Shown in pieces: positions 9,762 to 20,260 of a stretch of 64,000 nt of DNA (its first letter is position 1; every line of letters starts with the position of its first letter). The notes under the pieces were generated by a model. It was given only the letters and a program-made list of their open reading frames with translations, did no database searches and was not told the DNA's origin. Origin of the DNA: Nitrincola alkalilacustris. GTDB taxonomy: Bacteria; Pseudomonadota; Gammaproteobacteria; Pseudomonadales; Balneatricaceae. The translations under genes were made by a program, and so were the position numbers. The DNA is taken from the NCBI RefSeq assembly GCF_008973755.1, contig NZ_WBOM01000001.1, forward strand, positions 496,001 through 560,000, read 5' to 3'.

Positions 9762-11375
9762 GTGGCGCCGCGCAGAATCTCCTATGCAGACAAACGTGTT
9801 CTCTTGATAGAGAGCAGTGGCAATATGCGAGCCACCATCGTGCATATGCTGCGTGAGCTGGGTATCCAGAACATTCAGGCGATGACCGTTAATGAGCGGG
9901 TACTGGATCTTGTTCAGGAAGAACACTTTGACATCATTCTGCTGGGCCATAACAGCAGCGATAAAGTCACCGGGATACAGCTGCTGGAGGAGGCCCGCTA
10001 CAGAGGCTACATGCGGCCGACCTCGGGCTGGATCTTTATGACCAGCGATTCGTCGCAGCAGGTGGTGCTGCACGCGATAGACAGTAACCCTGACTCGCTG
10101 ATCACCAAACCCTTCTCCATTGAGGATCTCAAACACCGCATTGATGCACTCGTGGCCAAGAAGCAGGCGCTCAAGCCTGCAGATCAGGCACTTGAGGCAG
10201 GTGATCTGGAAAGAGCTGTACTCCACTGCGATGATATTCCCCCGTCTGACCCCTGTTATGATTTTGCACAGCGCCTGAAATCGGAGCTGTTGCTACAACT
10301 GGGGCGCCCTGATGAGGCCTACGAAGCCCTTGAAAAGCGCTTCTGGCAAACCTCTGATAAAGACACCGGACTGGTGCTGGCCAAGGCACTGTTGAAGCTG
10401 GACAGGCTGGCTGATGGTCGTGAGGTGTTAATGGGGCTGGTGGAGAGTTATCCGCTGTTTGTGCCGGCGCTGGATCTTCTGGCCAAGGTGCATGAACTTA
10501 ACGGCGATCTTGCGATGGCACGTGAGGTGCTGCAGGAAGCTACTTCAAAATCGCCTCTGGGAATCCCACGACAGATGGAGCTGGGCCGGGTCGCGACACA
10601 GGTCAAGGCTCTGAAGTTGGCTGAGGGTGCCTATCGACGCTCCATCACACTGGGGCGCAGCAGTTGTTACCGCTCGCCGGAACCCTATCTGAAGCTGGCC
10701 AATATCCGCCGTCTGGAGATGAAGGATGCGGATAAAAAGGCCAGAATACTGTTGCACAATGAGCTGGATGAGTTGCTGAACCATGCGGAGTTCTCTTTTC
10801 CGAAGGATCAGGAGTTCAAGGTCAGAAGTGCGCTGTTGCGTGCCCAGGCCTGTCAGGAAAATGGCGAAATCAATGAGGCTGAGCGCTTACTGAAGCTGGC
10901 CAGCCAACATAATCACCAGTTGAGTCAGCCACTGGATCTGAAGCGCGAGGTTGTGCTGCTGTCCGGTGACGATGTGCCGATTCTGGAGCCTGTCAAAGCG
11001 CCTGAGGATAAGAAAAAAGGGAAAACAAAGGTAGTGCGCGACGAAGCGATGAGCGACAAGGTCAATCTGCTCGGCGTTCGCCACTATATGGCTGGCAAGC
11101 TGAATCAGGCGCTGCGCTACTTCAATCTGGCCATGGAATACAATCCGGCGAACGGTGTGGCCATGATCAATCTTGCCCAGCTTTACCTTGAAGCGGCTCG
11201 TGACAGCGAAGCCAAGCGGGATGAGCGGATTAAAATGGTCGGCCGCTTTCTGTTGTTGGCGGATCGCGTTCCCTTGTCACCAGCCGCCAAGGTCAGGCAG
11301 GCTCAACTGAAAAAGCTGATAAAACTGCCTGTCAGTGAACTGCCCGCTGGATCTCTGGGTTCTTTGTTGCGCTGA
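9762..11375 (+). CDS. Pseudo-receiver domain protein with TPR-like repeats
   Basis: 537 residues. The N-terminal 125 residues have the receiver fold (KRVLLIESSGNMRATIVHML ... SLITKPFSIEDLKHRID) with the conserved Lys of the KPF motif. However, the phosphoacceptor Asp is replaced by Gly in FDIILLGHNSSD and the acidic pair at the first strand is reduced to E-S, so it probably is not phosphorylated in the usual way. The rest is helical with TPR-type repeats (AMEYNPANGVAMINLAQLYLEAA) plus a Lys-rich linker EDKKKGKTKVV. Start codon is GTG at 9762. Likely a signalling scaffold; partners are unknown, though a c-di-GMP protein follows. Confidence 0.75.
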   Translation: MAPRRISYADKRVLLIESSGNMRATIVHMLRELGIQNIQAMTVNERVLDLVQEEHFDIILLGHNSSDKVTGIQLLEEARYRGYMRPTSGWIFMTSDSSQQVVLHAIDSNPDSLITKPFSIEDLKHRIDALVAKKQALKPADQALEAGDLERAVLHCDDIPPSDPCYDFAQRLKSELLLQLGRPDEAYEALEKRFWQTSDKDTGLVLAKALLKLDRLADGREVLMGLVESYPLFVPALDLLAKVHELNGDLAMAREVLQEATSKSPLGIPRQMELGRVATQVKALKLAEGAYRRSITLGRSSCYRSPEPYLKLANIRRLEMKDADKKARILLHNELDELLNHAEFSFPKDQEFKVRSALLRAQACQENGEINEAERLLKLASQHNHQLSQPLDLKREVVLLSGDDVPILEPVKAPEDKKKGKTKVVRDEAMSDKVNLLGVRHYMAGKLNQALRYFNLAMEYNPANGVAMINLAQLYLEAARDSEAKRDERIKMVGRFLLLADRVPLSPAAKVRQAQLKKLIKLPVSELPAGSLGSLLR

Positions 11376-11467
11376 TCCTTTCTGCCATACTGTTTGTCGA
11401 GTCATACAGCAGGCGTATCCTCGGACGACATTTTCAGTTGCCTGAACAATCGAGAACAGAGCCACCC

Positions 11468-14400
11468 ATGACCAGAAAAGAGATACAGGCCAACGATTAC
11501 AAGGCAGAAAAGGTCGCCTTGGTGTACTGTCTGTTTGGTCTGATCTGGATACTGACATCGGACGCGCTGGTTGCAATGATGATAACGGATCAGGCGCAAC
11601 TGGTTTCCATGGGTACCTTCAAGGGCGTGTTGTTTGTTGCCACGACAACCACGCTCCTTTACCTGACTCTTAAGGTCTGGCAGCAGCCATCCCTTGATAC
11701 CTCCTCTGCCACATCTGCAACCGAAAGTCGTCGGGAAATCCTGCTGGTTTTTTCCGGTCTTGCGCTGCTTGTTCCTCTGCTGGTGGCTGCCGTTGCCCAG
11801 GTGTATGGGCCTATGGTGATCAAAGAGGCGCAGCAGGATGCAGCCATAATTGCCCAGAACCGTGCGCTCCGAGTGGATGCCTGGCTGCAGGAGCGCGAGC
11901 GGGAGGCGCATCGATTGCTGTATGATCAAACCCATAATCAATGGTTGAGAGAAGCGTCCGCGAGCGCTCCCGAGTATCAGTCAGCACAGCATGTGATTGA
12001 AATGATGCATGAGTATGCAGGATTTGATCGTGTGACGTTGCTGACTGAGCACTTTGAGGTCAGTGTCAGTATGGGTGAGCGCTCGGTAATGCTGCCTCCT
12101 GGGGTGCCGGACTATGCGCTATTTGCTCCTGAAGCGCGTGAGCAGGTGTGGCGCAGTGATATCTATGCCGATGGGGAGCAGTTATATATCGACTGGCTGG
12201 TGCCGGTTCTGGCTGAAGATAAGCGTGTGAGAGGCTATATGCTGCTCAGCAAGGATCTGGAGCGGCTGCTGTATCCCCTGCTGAACGACTGGGCGGTATC
12301 TCGCTATACGGCTGAACTGAGTCTGGTTGAAGTGGTGGGGCAACGTCTGCGCATACTCACACCCAACACTTCCCGAGATGAGATTTTTCATGCGGAGCAG
12401 GCCTATCAGCTGGCTGATGGCAGCCCGTTGTTGTCGGAGCACGCTCAGGGCCTGGTCAGTGAAGAGGTAAAGGGGGCTGATGGTCGGTTGTTGCTGCTGG
12501 CCATGAGGCCGCTGTCTGAAACACCTGTTGCCAACACTCTTCAGTCAGAAAACCCCATGTATCTGATGGTGAAAATAGACAAGAGCAGTGTCCTGACACA
12601 TCTCTATGCACTCCTGGCCTGGGTGTCACTGCTGGCGCTTGCGGCCGTCGCCGCAATCTCGGTTGCTCTGGCTCTGGTCTGGCAGAAGAGTCGACGGTTG
12701 CAGCAGCTGGCTTTGGCACAGCAGGCTGATGAAAAGGAGAAGCTGCTGTTCAAGTTCTTTGAGTTGCCATTTGTGGGTATGTCGATTACTGATCCTGAGA
12801 GTGGTCGCTGGATACGCTTCAATGAGAAGTTCCAGATGATTCTGGGCTACAGTGCTGATGAGCTCAGCAAGCTCAGCTGGTTTGATATTACGCTTCAGGA
12901 TGACCTTGAAACCTCACAGCAGCAGTTTCAACGGCTTATCGACGGCTCTCAGGACAGCTATACCATCGAAAAACGCTTTATCCGGGCAGATGGCACTGAA
13001 GTGCCTGTGATGCTTAATCTCAGGGCGATCCGTGATGAAAGCAAAAAGGTGCAGTATGCCATCGAGACAGTGCAGGATATCTCCGATCAGAAGCGGTATG
13101 AAGCGCAGCTGATCAGGCAGCGCGATCTTTATAACACCCTGTCCGAAACCAATCAGATGATAGTGCGTTGCCAGAACACGGATGAGTTACTTCAGGGGTT
13201 GTGCAGGATAGCCGTAGAGCAGTCCGGGCTGGGATTTGCCTGGTTTGGCTGGTTGACGGCCGGCAGCATTCAACCTGTGATTCATGCCGCTGCAAGTGAT
13301 ATGCAGGGGAGTGATGCAGAGTGGCAGTTGCTCTCCATTCAGCAGGCAGGGGCTGAAGTTGTCTCCAGAGTCGGGTCCCAAGGGGTGTCGGTGGTTACTG
13401 AGCACCCGTTTTCTGATGCCAGTGACAGCTGCAGGCTGCAGTATGGACACGTATTGAAAAGCATGGCCTGCTTCCCGGTCAAACAACTCGATACGCTGGT
13501 TGGTATCTTCTGTGTCTATGCTCGGGAATATGATTTTTTCACACCCGACATAGTGGGTGCTTTGAATGAGATGGCTGATGATGTTGGCTACGCACTGGGC
13601 CATATTGCGCAGTCGCAGGCGTTGGAAACGGCCGTTCAGGTGGTTAAAGCCAGCCCTGTCCTGCTGTTCCGCTGGCGCCTGGATGAGAGTTGGCCGGTCA
13701 TCTATGTGTCGGACAATATCACGCGCTGGGGCTATGAGCCCGAGCAGTTTATCTCGGGTGAGCTATGTTATGGCGATCTGATTGAGCCAGTGGAGCGGGG
13801 CAGACTGTTTAAGGAGGGGCAGAAGTTTCGCCGCTCTGGGGTCGATAGCTATACCCTTGAATACCGGGTGCGCAAGGCTGATGGTCGCTGGATCTGGGTT
13901 GAAGACACTTCACGACTGCTGACGGATGATCACGGAGGCCCGGCTCTGGTTGAGGGTGTGGTGACTGAGATCACGGCTCGCAAGCTGCATCAGCAGCGGC
14001 TTGATTACATTGCCCATCATGACAACCTGACCGGCTTGCCTAACAGACTGTCGATGCTGGAAGCCATTGCCCAGAGGGTTGAACAGAAGCGTGCTTCTGA
14101 CAAGCTGGTGTGTATGGTGCTGGATCTGGATCGTTTCAATGATGTGAATGACAGCTTCGGACATGTTGTCGGGGATGAACTGTTGTGTAAGCTGGCACAT
14201 CGGCTTAAGGCGATGCTGCAGCCAACAGATCAGCTTTGTCGGCTCAGTGGTGATGAGTTTGTGATCCTGCCTGATCTGCAGGCATACCTGGACAAAAGCT
14301 CTGTCGCTGTTTTTGCACAAAAGCTGATTACATCGCTTCAGGCTCCCTTCCGGTTATCGGGCGGTATAGAGGTGCGTATCGGAGGCTCGATCGGTATCAG

Positions 14401-15304
14401 TCTGGGAGAGGGCACAGAGCTCGACCCAGAAGAGTTGCTGCGTCAGGCCGATACCGCGCTTTATTATGCCAAGGAGTCGGGGCGAAACCAGTTTAGATTC
14501 TATAAAACCGAGCTGACCCAGGCGACAAGAGACAGACTGGACATTGAGGCACGTTTGCGCCTGGCGATAGAGCTTGAACAACTGAGTGTTTATTATCAGC
14601 CTCAGGTGGATGTTCTGTCCGGTCGTATCATCGGGGCTGAAGCACTCCTTCGCTGGATTGATCCTGAACAGGGCTTTATTTCACCTGCGCTGTTTATCCC
14701 TGTAGCCGAGCAGTCGGGCATGATCAATCAGATAGGCCAGTGGGTGCTGCAGCAGGTCTGCCAGCAGGGGTGTCGCTGGATGGAGGAGGGTTATGAGCCT
14801 CTGATGCTGGCGGTTAACCTTTCCGCTTATCAGATGCGGCATACGGATGTTGCCTCGATGGTGGAGTCGGTACTGCTCGAAACCGGCTATCCTGCCGCTC
14901 GTCTGGAGTTGGAGCTGACAGAAAGTGCCCTGATGAGTCGTGAAGATGAAGCGGAGCGGGTCTTGTCCAGGTTGCGTGATCTGGGTGTCAGTCTGGCGAT
15001 AGATGATTTTGGTACAGGCTATTCATCACTGGCCTATCTGAAGCGCTTCTCTCTCGACTTCCTCAAGATAGACAAGAGCTTTGTGGATGATATCACAGAG
15101 GGCGGTGGTGATCGTGAGATTGCTGCTACCATCGTCGCTATCAGCCATACACTCGATCTGCGTACCATTGCCGAAGGTGTCGAGACAGAAGAGCAGTTGG
15201 CGATTCTGCGTGAATTGGGCTGTGACATCTATCAGGGGTATCTGACGAGTCCCGCTGTGGATGTTGACTCATTTGCCGAATCCTTTTTGTATCGCACCAC
15301 CTGA
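11468..15304 (+). CDS. Membrane PAS-GAF-PAS-GGDEF-EAL c-di-GMP signalling protein
   Basis: About 1278 residues. Order: three N-terminal membrane helices (about residues 15-38, 50-70, 90-113), an extracytoplasmic sensor region to about 380, a fourth helix (about 380-405), PAS (about 428-540), GAF (about 553-715), PAS (about 715-835), GGDEF (about 850-1010) and EAL (about 1030-1275). The GGDEF active loop reads SGDEF, possibly active. The EAL domain keeps EALLRW, AVNLS, ELTES, IDDFGTGYSSL, LKIDKSF and EGVETEE, all residues needed for phosphodiesterase activity. I prefer the ATG at 11468 to an in-frame TTG at 11438. It likely tunes c-di-GMP in response to an extracytoplasmic signal. Confidence 0.9.
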   Translation: MTRKEIQANDYKAEKVALVYCLFGLIWILTSDALVAMMITDQAQLVSMGTFKGVLFVATTTTLLYLTLKVWQQPSLDTSSATSATESRREILLVFSGLALLVPLLVAAVAQVYGPMVIKEAQQDAAIIAQNRALRVDAWLQEREREAHRLLYDQTHNQWLREASASAPEYQSAQHVIEMMHEYAGFDRVTLLTEHFEVSVSMGERSVMLPPGVPDYALFAPEAREQVWRSDIYADGEQLYIDWLVPVLAEDKRVRGYMLLSKDLERLLYPLLNDWAVSRYTAELSLVEVVGQRLRILTPNTSRDEIFHAEQAYQLADGSPLLSEHAQGLVSEEVKGADGRLLLLAMRPLSETPVANTLQSENPMYLMVKIDKSSVLTHLYALLAWVSLLALAAVAAISVALALVWQKSRRLQQLALAQQADEKEKLLFKFFELPFVGMSITDPESGRWIRFNEKFQMILGYSADELSKLSWFDITLQDDLETSQQQFQRLIDGSQDSYTIEKRFIRADGTEVPVMLNLRAIRDESKKVQYAIETVQDISDQKRYEAQLIRQRDLYNTLSETNQMIVRCQNTDELLQGLCRIAVEQSGLGFAWFGWLTAGSIQPVIHAAASDMQGSDAEWQLLSIQQAGAEVVSRVGSQGVSVVTEHPFSDASDSCRLQYGHVLKSMACFPVKQLDTLVGIFCVYAREYDFFTPDIVGALNEMADDVGYALGHIAQSQALETAVQVVKASPVLLFRWRLDESWPVIYVSDNITRWGYEPEQFISGELCYGDLIEPVERGRLFKEGQKFRRSGVDSYTLEYRVRKADGRWIWVEDTSRLLTDDHGGPALVEGVVTEITARKLHQQRLDYIAHHDNLTGLPNRLSMLEAIAQRVEQKRASDKLVCMVLDLDRFNDVNDSFGHVVGDELLCKLAHRLKAMLQPTDQLCRLSGDEFVILPDLQAYLDKSSVAVFAQKLITSLQAPFRLSGGIEVRIGGSIGISLGEGTELDPEELLRQADTALYYAKESGRNQFRFYKTELTQATRDRLDIEARLRLAIELEQLSVYYQPQVDVLSGRIIGAEALLRWIDPEQGFISPALFIPVAEQSGMINQIGQWVLQQVCQQGCRWMEEGYEPLMLAVNLSAYQMRHTDVASMVESVLLETGYPAARLELELTESALMSREDEAERVLSRLRDLGVSLAIDDFGTGYSSLAYLKRFSLDFLKIDKSFVDDITEGGGDREIAATIVAISHTLDLRTIAEGVETEEQLAILRELGCDIYQGYLTSPAVDVDSFAESFLYRTT

Positions 15305-15420
15305 GGGGCGTGACTAGCCCTTTATCCTCCCTGCAATTTCCATGAGTTGACGTAACCGGATCAGACAGTGTCGTGAATGGCGCTATTCGGACACGTTCGG
15401 CCGTTGTATGATCATTTTTC

Positions 15421-15436
15421 CTTGATGGTTATCAAG
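15421..15436. promoter_or_regulatory. Perfect inverted repeat upstream of the bet promoter
   Basis: CTTGAT-GGTT-ATCAAG, six-base arms around a four-base centre, ends 8 bases before the -35 box of the betB promoter. Placement suits an operator, and BetI is the obvious candidate protein, but no second copy was found near betI and the assignment is a guess. Confidence 0.3.
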
Positions 15437-15444
15437 TTATTTAT

Positions 15445-15473
15445 TTGACAATACAGCTTACTTTTTATAGATT
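15445..15473 (+). promoter_or_regulatory. Sigma-70 promoter of the betBA operon
   Basis: A consensus -35 box TTGACA at 15445-15450 is followed after 17 bases by TAGATT (4 of 6 to TATAAT) at 15468-15473, in an A/T-rich stretch 89 bases upstream of the betB start. It is the only good sigma-70 match in this gap. Confidence 0.55.
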
Positions 15474-15561
15474 AAAAAATAGACAGATCACCACCTCGCT
15501 CATCTGTGAGGTTGAGATGATAACTTTTTGATCGAACTTCACTGATTAGAGGTAGCAGGTA

Positions 15562-17028
15562 ATGACACGTTTTTCTGAGCAGCAACTCTTTATTGGCGGA
15601 CAGTATGTCAATGCAACTTCCGGTAAGACGTTTGCCACTCACAACCCTGCTACCGGCGAACTGCTGTGCCAGGTACAACTGGCGTCTCTTGAAGATCTGG
15701 ATCGTGCTGTCGAGTCGGCACAGGCGGGCTTCAAGATCTGGTCGCGCATGACTGGCACCGAGCGTAGCCGCATACTGATGCGTGCCGTTGCGCTGCTGCG
15801 TGAGCGTAACGATGAACTCGCCGAGCTTGAAGTGCTGGATACCGGCAAACCGATTCAGGAAGCCTCCGTGGTGGATGTGGCATCAGGTGCAGACTGCATC
15901 GAGTATTTTGCCGGTCTGGCACCGACGATCCGCGGCTCTCATGTGGATCTGAACAATGCTTTTGGTTATACCCGTCGTGAGCCCCTGGGTGTGTGTGCCG
16001 GTATCGGTGCCTGGAACTATCCCATCCAGATCGCCTGCTGGAAGGCCGCCATGGCACTGGCCTGCGGTAACAGCCTGATCTACAAGCCTGCTTCCCTGAC
16101 TCCGCTGACTGCCTTCAAGCTGGCCGAGATCTTTACTGAAGCAGGCTTGCCGGATGGCGTTTATAACGTCATCACTGGTGGTTCTGAAATCGGTCGTGGC
16201 ATGTCGTTGCATGAGGGGATCGAAAAGATCTCTCTGACCGGCTCAACCGCGACCGGCAAGAAGGTGATGGCCGATGCTGCCACTACGCTCAAGCATGTCA
16301 GCATGGAGCTCGGTGGCAAATCCCCTCTGATCGTGTTTGAAGATGCGCATCTGGAAAACGCCGTATCGGCGGCAATGATGGCCAACTTCTATACCCAGGG
16401 TGAGATCTGCACCAACGGCACACGTGTGTTTGTGCATGAGTCGATTAAAGATGCCTTTGTTGAGCGTCTGCTGGAGCGTACCGCAAAACTGGTGATCGGT
16501 GATCCTATGGATCCGAATACCCAGGTGGGTTCATTGATTTCGCAGAGTCATATGGAATCGGTACTGTCCTATATCCGCAAGGGTGTAGAGGAGGGAGCGC
16601 AACTGGTGTGTGGCGGTGAGCGGGCACAGGTGGCGGGGATGCCTGAGGGGGCCTTTGTGGCGCCTACAGTGTTCATCAACTGCCATGACGAGATGACTAT
16701 CTGCCGTGAAGAGATCTTCGGACCGGTGATGTCGGTGCTGAGCTTCCGTGATGAAGAGGAGGTGGTTCGTCGAGCCAACGATACCGAGTATGCCCTGGCC
16801 GCTGGTGTGTTCACCCGTGATCTCAGCCGAGCGCATCGTGTGATTGCCGAGCTGGAAGCCGGCACCTGCTGGATCAACAACTACAACCTGACGCCGATTG
16901 AACTACCGATCGGTGGCTTCAAGCAGTCTGGCATCGGCCACGAGAACGGGCCGGAAGCGATCAACCACTATACCCGACTCAAGAGTGTATATGTCGAGCT
17001 GGGTGATGTGGATTGCCCTTATGCATGA
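15562..17028 (+). CDS. betB: Betaine aldehyde dehydrogenase
   Basis: 488-residue NAD(P)-dependent aldehyde dehydrogenase that oxidises betaine aldehyde to the osmoprotectant glycine betaine. It contains [32 protein letters not shown], the catalytic Glu in [15 protein letters not shown], and the nucleophile Cys in [12 protein letters not shown]. The C-terminal [20 protein letters not shown] is characteristic of BetB rather than other aldehyde dehydrogenases. An AGCAGGT ribosome site precedes the ATG. It forms an operon with betA 41 bases downstream. Confidence 0.96.
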   Translation: MTRFSEQQLFIGGQYVNATSGKTFATHNPATGELLCQVQLASLEDLDRAVESAQAGFKIWSRMTGTERSRILMRAVALLRERNDELAELEVLDTGKPIQEASVVDVASGADCIEYFAGLAPTIRGSHVDLNNAFGYTRREPLGVCAGIGAWNYPIQIACWKAAMALACGNSLIYKPASLTPLTAFKLAEIFTEAGLPDGVYNVITGGSEIGRGMSLHEGIEKISLTGSTATGKKVMADAATTLKHVSMELGGKSPLIVFEDAHLENAVSAAMMANFYTQGEICTNGTRVFVHESIKDAFVERLLERTAKLVIGDPMDPNTQVGSLISQSHMESVLSYIRKGVEEGAQLVCGGERAQVAGMPEGAFVAPTVFINCHDEMTICREEIFGPVMSVLSFRDEEEVVRRANDTEYALAAGVFTRDLSRAHRVIAELEAGTCWINNYNLTPIELPIGGFKQSGIGHENGPEAINHYTRLKSVYVELGDVDCPYA

Positions 17029-17069
17029 CATGAGTCGCGACTATCAGTCTTTTCAGGTGAGATCCGGGT

Positions 17070-18785
17070 ATGAGTGAGAATAAGGCATTTGATTACATCA
17101 TCGTGGGAGCAGGGTCTGCCGGTTGTGTGCTGGCTAACCGCCTCACCGAGTCAGGTCAGCATCGTGTCCTGTTGATTGAGGCTGGCGGCAGTGATCGCAG
17201 CATCTTTATTCAGATGCCGACGGCGCTCTCTTACCCGATGAACAACCCCAAGTACAACTGGGAGTTCGAGAGTGAGCCTGAACCTGGGCTGGGTGGGCGG
17301 CATCTGCACTGCCCACGTGGCAAGGTGCTCGGCGGCAGTTCCTCGATCAATGGCATGGTTTATGTTCGGGGTCACGCCTGTGATTTTGAGGAGTGGGAAG
17401 CTCAGGGTGCTAAAGGCTGGGGTTATCAGAACTGCCTGCCCTATTTTCAGCGTGCTGAAACCTGGAAGGGTGGTAGTGATGAGTATCGGGGCGCAGAGGG
17501 TCCTTTGAATACTTGTGCCGGTAATGATATGGCGCTGAACCCCCTTTATCAGGCGTTTATTGATGCCGGTGTTGATGCCGGGTATCCCAAGAGTTTTGAT
17601 TACAATGGTTATCAGCAGGAGGGCTTTGCCCCGATGCAGATGACGGTGAAGGATGGGGTGCGCTGGTCTACTGCCAATGCCTATCTGAAGCCGGTACTCA
17701 AACGTCCAAATCTGACGGTGGTCAGTCATGCACTGGCTCATCGCGTGCTGTTTGCCGGTAAAAAGGCGGTGGGATTAGAGTATGAAGTGGCTGGTCAAAT
17801 GCATAAGGCGTTGGCCAGCCGCGAGGTGATTCTGTCGGCTGGCTCCATCGGTTCGCCGGTGCTGCTGCAGTTGTCCGGTGTCGGGCCACGAGCAGTGCTG
17901 GAGCAGGCGGGTGTGCCGCTGATGCATGAGTTGCCCGGTGTCGGCGAAAATCTACAGGATCATCTTGAGGTATATTTCCAGTACAAATGCCTGAAGCCGA
18001 TCAGCCTGAACAGCAAACTGGATCTGATCAGTAAAGGGATGATCGGTGCACAGTGGCTGCTGTTCAAGACCGGCCTGGGCGCGACCAATCACTTTGAGTC
18101 CTGTGGTTTTATCCGCTCACGCGCTGGGTTGAAGTGGCCGAACATTCAGTACCACTTCCTGCCAGCGGCGATGCGTTACGATGGTCAGGCCGCATTTTCA
18201 GGTCACGGTTTTCAGATGCATGTTGGCCCGAACAAACCGCACAGCCGTGGTCATGTCCGGATACGCACGGCCAGCCCCGCAGACAAGCCGAGCATCCTGT
18301 TCAACTATCTGCAGCATGAGCAGGACATTATCGACTGGCGTGACTGTATCCGCCTGACCCGCGAGCTGATCAATCAGCCGGCGATGGATGCCTATCGTGG
18401 TGATGAGATACAGCCAGGTGCTCAGGTGCAGAGCGATGCCGAAATTGATGCCTGGGTGCGGGCCAATGTCGAGAGTGCCTATCATCCCTCCTGCACCTGC
18501 AAGATCGGTGCGGAAGATGATCCGATGGCGGTGCTGGATGAGTTCTGTTTCGTGCGTGGTCTTGAGCGACTGCGCGTGGTGGACTCCTCGATCTTCCCGA
18601 CCATCACCAATGGCAATTTGAATGCGCCGACCATCATGGTCGCAGAAAAAGCCGCTGACATGATCCTGGGTAAAGATCCCCTGCCAGCCTCGACAGCCAA
18701 CTACTGGCTGGATAATGAGTGGCAAACCCGGCAGCGCAAGAATCCCCCCAAACGCCAGTCAATCGACTGGAGTGAAGCTGGATAG
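17070..18785 (+). CDS. betA: Choline dehydrogenase
   Basis: 571-residue FAD flavoprotein of the GMC family converting choline to betaine aldehyde at the membrane. The FAD-binding start is [18 protein letters not shown], followed by [18 protein letters not shown] and the active-site region [13 protein letters not shown] with the catalytic His. Length is typical for BetA. It follows betB, giving the two-step choline to glycine betaine pathway in one transcript. A short tandem repeat and a BCCT-like transporter gene follow. Confidence 0.96.
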   Translation: MSENKAFDYIIVGAGSAGCVLANRLTESGQHRVLLIEAGGSDRSIFIQMPTALSYPMNNPKYNWEFESEPEPGLGGRHLHCPRGKVLGGSSSINGMVYVRGHACDFEEWEAQGAKGWGYQNCLPYFQRAETWKGGSDEYRGAEGPLNTCAGNDMALNPLYQAFIDAGVDAGYPKSFDYNGYQQEGFAPMQMTVKDGVRWSTANAYLKPVLKRPNLTVVSHALAHRVLFAGKKAVGLEYEVAGQMHKALASREVILSAGSIGSPVLLQLSGVGPRAVLEQAGVPLMHELPGVGENLQDHLEVYFQYKCLKPISLNSKLDLISKGMIGAQWLLFKTGLGATNHFESCGFIRSRAGLKWPNIQYHFLPAAMRYDGQAAFSGHGFQMHVGPNKPHSRGHVRIRTASPADKPSILFNYLQHEQDIIDWRDCIRLTRELINQPAMDAYRGDEIQPGAQVQSDAEIDAWVRANVESAYHPSCTCKIGAEDDPMAVLDEFCFVRGLERLRVVDSSIFPTITNGNLNAPTIMVAEKAADMILGKDPLPASTANYWLDNEWQTRQRKNPPKRQSIDWSEAG

Positions 18786-18818
18786 CTTGAGCACTTAGTT
18801 AGAGTTAGTAGTTTAAGA

Positions 18819-18866
18819 ACTTAGTTGAGCGCTTAGTTGAGTGCTTAGTTGAGTGCTTAGTTTAGT
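18819..18866 (+). repeat. 12-bp tandem repeat, four copies
   Basis: Four 12-base units based on GCTTAGTTGAGT: 18819-18830, 18831-18842, 18843-18854 and 18855-18866. The two middle copies are identical and the outer ones differ by two or one bases. Degenerate relatives (GCACTTAGTTAGAG) extend left to about 18791. It sits in the 207-base gap between betA and the BCCT-like gene and is not part of a reading frame. Confidence 0.85.
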
Positions 18867-18992
18867 ACTACCGCTCAGTGACATGTTGTTTGATTGCAGG
18901 AGAAAAAGGCAACACCCGGTCTGACAGACTGCCAGTCAGACCGGAAATAGAAACGCGTAACCCAACATTCAGAACAATAACAGGAGAAAATC

Positions 18993-20141
18993 ATGCAAAT
19001 GATTTTGTCGATCGCATTCATTGCGGTCCTTGCGACGGCCATACTCATCGTTTTGCGATGGGGCTCTGTGAAATGTACTGGCCCGATGCCGGTATCCATG
19101 TTCACGTTTATCGCGATACTCTTTACCTCTGGCCTCGATGTGGGGCTGATCATGTTCCCACTGACCGAGTTTCCGGTCTACGCCGAAGATGGCGCTTACA
19201 GCTTCACCAACCCGTTGGCCATTGAGTTTGGTTTCTGGGGATTTCTGGTCTGGGGGCTCTACTTCCTGACCACCTTCTACTTTTGTGTGGTTGAACCCAG
19301 GCTGAAGCTGTTCGAGATCCCTGTGGTCAAGATCATCAATAACTTCGTCATCATCACCACCTGTGCCTTCACCGGCTTTTTATTCCTCAGCTATCTGCCC
19401 GATTACATCGAAGGGATCAGTGATCCAGCGCGTTACCTGCTGGTAGCTGCCGTGGTTATGGCTGCAGTGATGTCCAGTACCGATATCAAATACGTCAAGA
19501 TCCTCAGTATCAGCTCAACCTGGCTGTTTTTTGCGCTGATCGCAGCGATCTGGTTCAGCTCCGGCATGGGTGTTGGTGGTCTGGCGAGCAGTCTGAGCAA
19601 TGTAGGTGGCTACTTCAGCAATATCCATCGCTTTGTCACCCCTATCACCGAATACCATGAGTTCTATCTTTTCTGGTGGTTTGCCTGGAGTATCATGATC
19701 GGGCAGTTCGTGGCGCGCTTTGTTGGTGGTCTTAAGGCCTGGCAGTTGCTGGCGGCACTGCTGGTGTTCCCATCCATTCCGCTGGCGATCTGGTTTGCTG
19801 TGCTCTACTTCCACTTTGTGTTCGATCAGGAGGTGATCGGCTACCTGAGAATGGCCATGGTCGTAGTGGGGGTCTTGTTCGTCGTCAACTCGCTGGATTC
19901 GCTGATTCGTCTGTATACCGAGAACCTTGGCATGACGGTTGATCGCTTCGGTAAACCGGTCTATATCCTTGGTAACTGGGTGCTGATGTACGGCATCATT
20001 TTGTTGTATCAGTTTACCCCCTTCGAAATTCAGTGGGTCGGACTGGTTGTGATTGCGCTTTATGTAGGTATCTACTCCATACTCTTCATTAAGCGTGAAG
20101 ATGTGCATGCGGTGGTACACAGGGTCCGCAGCAGTAGCTGA
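18993..20141 (+). CDS. Shortened BCCT-like transporter
   Basis: 382-residue membrane protein with about ten hydrophobic segments. Two parts match the betaine/choline/carnitine transporter family: RWGSVKCTGPMPVSMFTF with ILFTSGLDVGLIMFPLTEFP (the family's FAAGMGIGL region near TM3), and FYLFWWFAWSIMIGQFVAR (the Trp-rich TM8, with the usual Pro replaced). Family members are usually over 500 residues; this one seems to lack the first helix and has short loops. A strong CAGGAGA ribosome site precedes the start. With betBA upstream, choline or betaine uptake is the best guess. Distance from the family makes the function uncertain. Confidence 0.62.
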   Translation: MQMILSIAFIAVLATAILIVLRWGSVKCTGPMPVSMFTFIAILFTSGLDVGLIMFPLTEFPVYAEDGAYSFTNPLAIEFGFWGFLVWGLYFLTTFYFCVVEPRLKLFEIPVVKIINNFVIITTCAFTGFLFLSYLPDYIEGISDPARYLLVAAVVMAAVMSSTDIKYVKILSISSTWLFFALIAAIWFSSGMGVGGLASSLSNVGGYFSNIHRFVTPITEYHEFYLFWWFAWSIMIGQFVARFVGGLKAWQLLAALLVFPSIPLAIWFAVLYFHFVFDQEVIGYLRMAMVVVGVLFVVNSLDSLIRLYTENLGMTVDRFGKPVYILGNWVLMYGIILLYQFTPFEIQWVGLVVIALYVGIYSILFIKREDVHAVVHRVRSSS

Positions 20142-20189
20142 ACAATTGCTTGGCGGCTGTTGTGTAACGCGACAGTCTGGTGGATTAGT

Positions 20190-20212
20190 CGACACGGCAA
20201 CCTGCTGTGTCG
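20190..20212 (+). other. Stable hairpin between transporter and porin genes
   Basis: CGACACGGCA-ACC-TGCTGTGTCG: a 10-pair stem with one G-T pair and a three-base loop, 48 bases before the porin start. No T-run follows on the + strand, so it is not a normal terminator; it may protect mRNA ends or attenuate read-through. Confidence 0.45.
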
Positions 20213-20260
20213 GCTTCAAAAAACAAAAATAATTGATACTTCTTACCACAGGAGAACACC

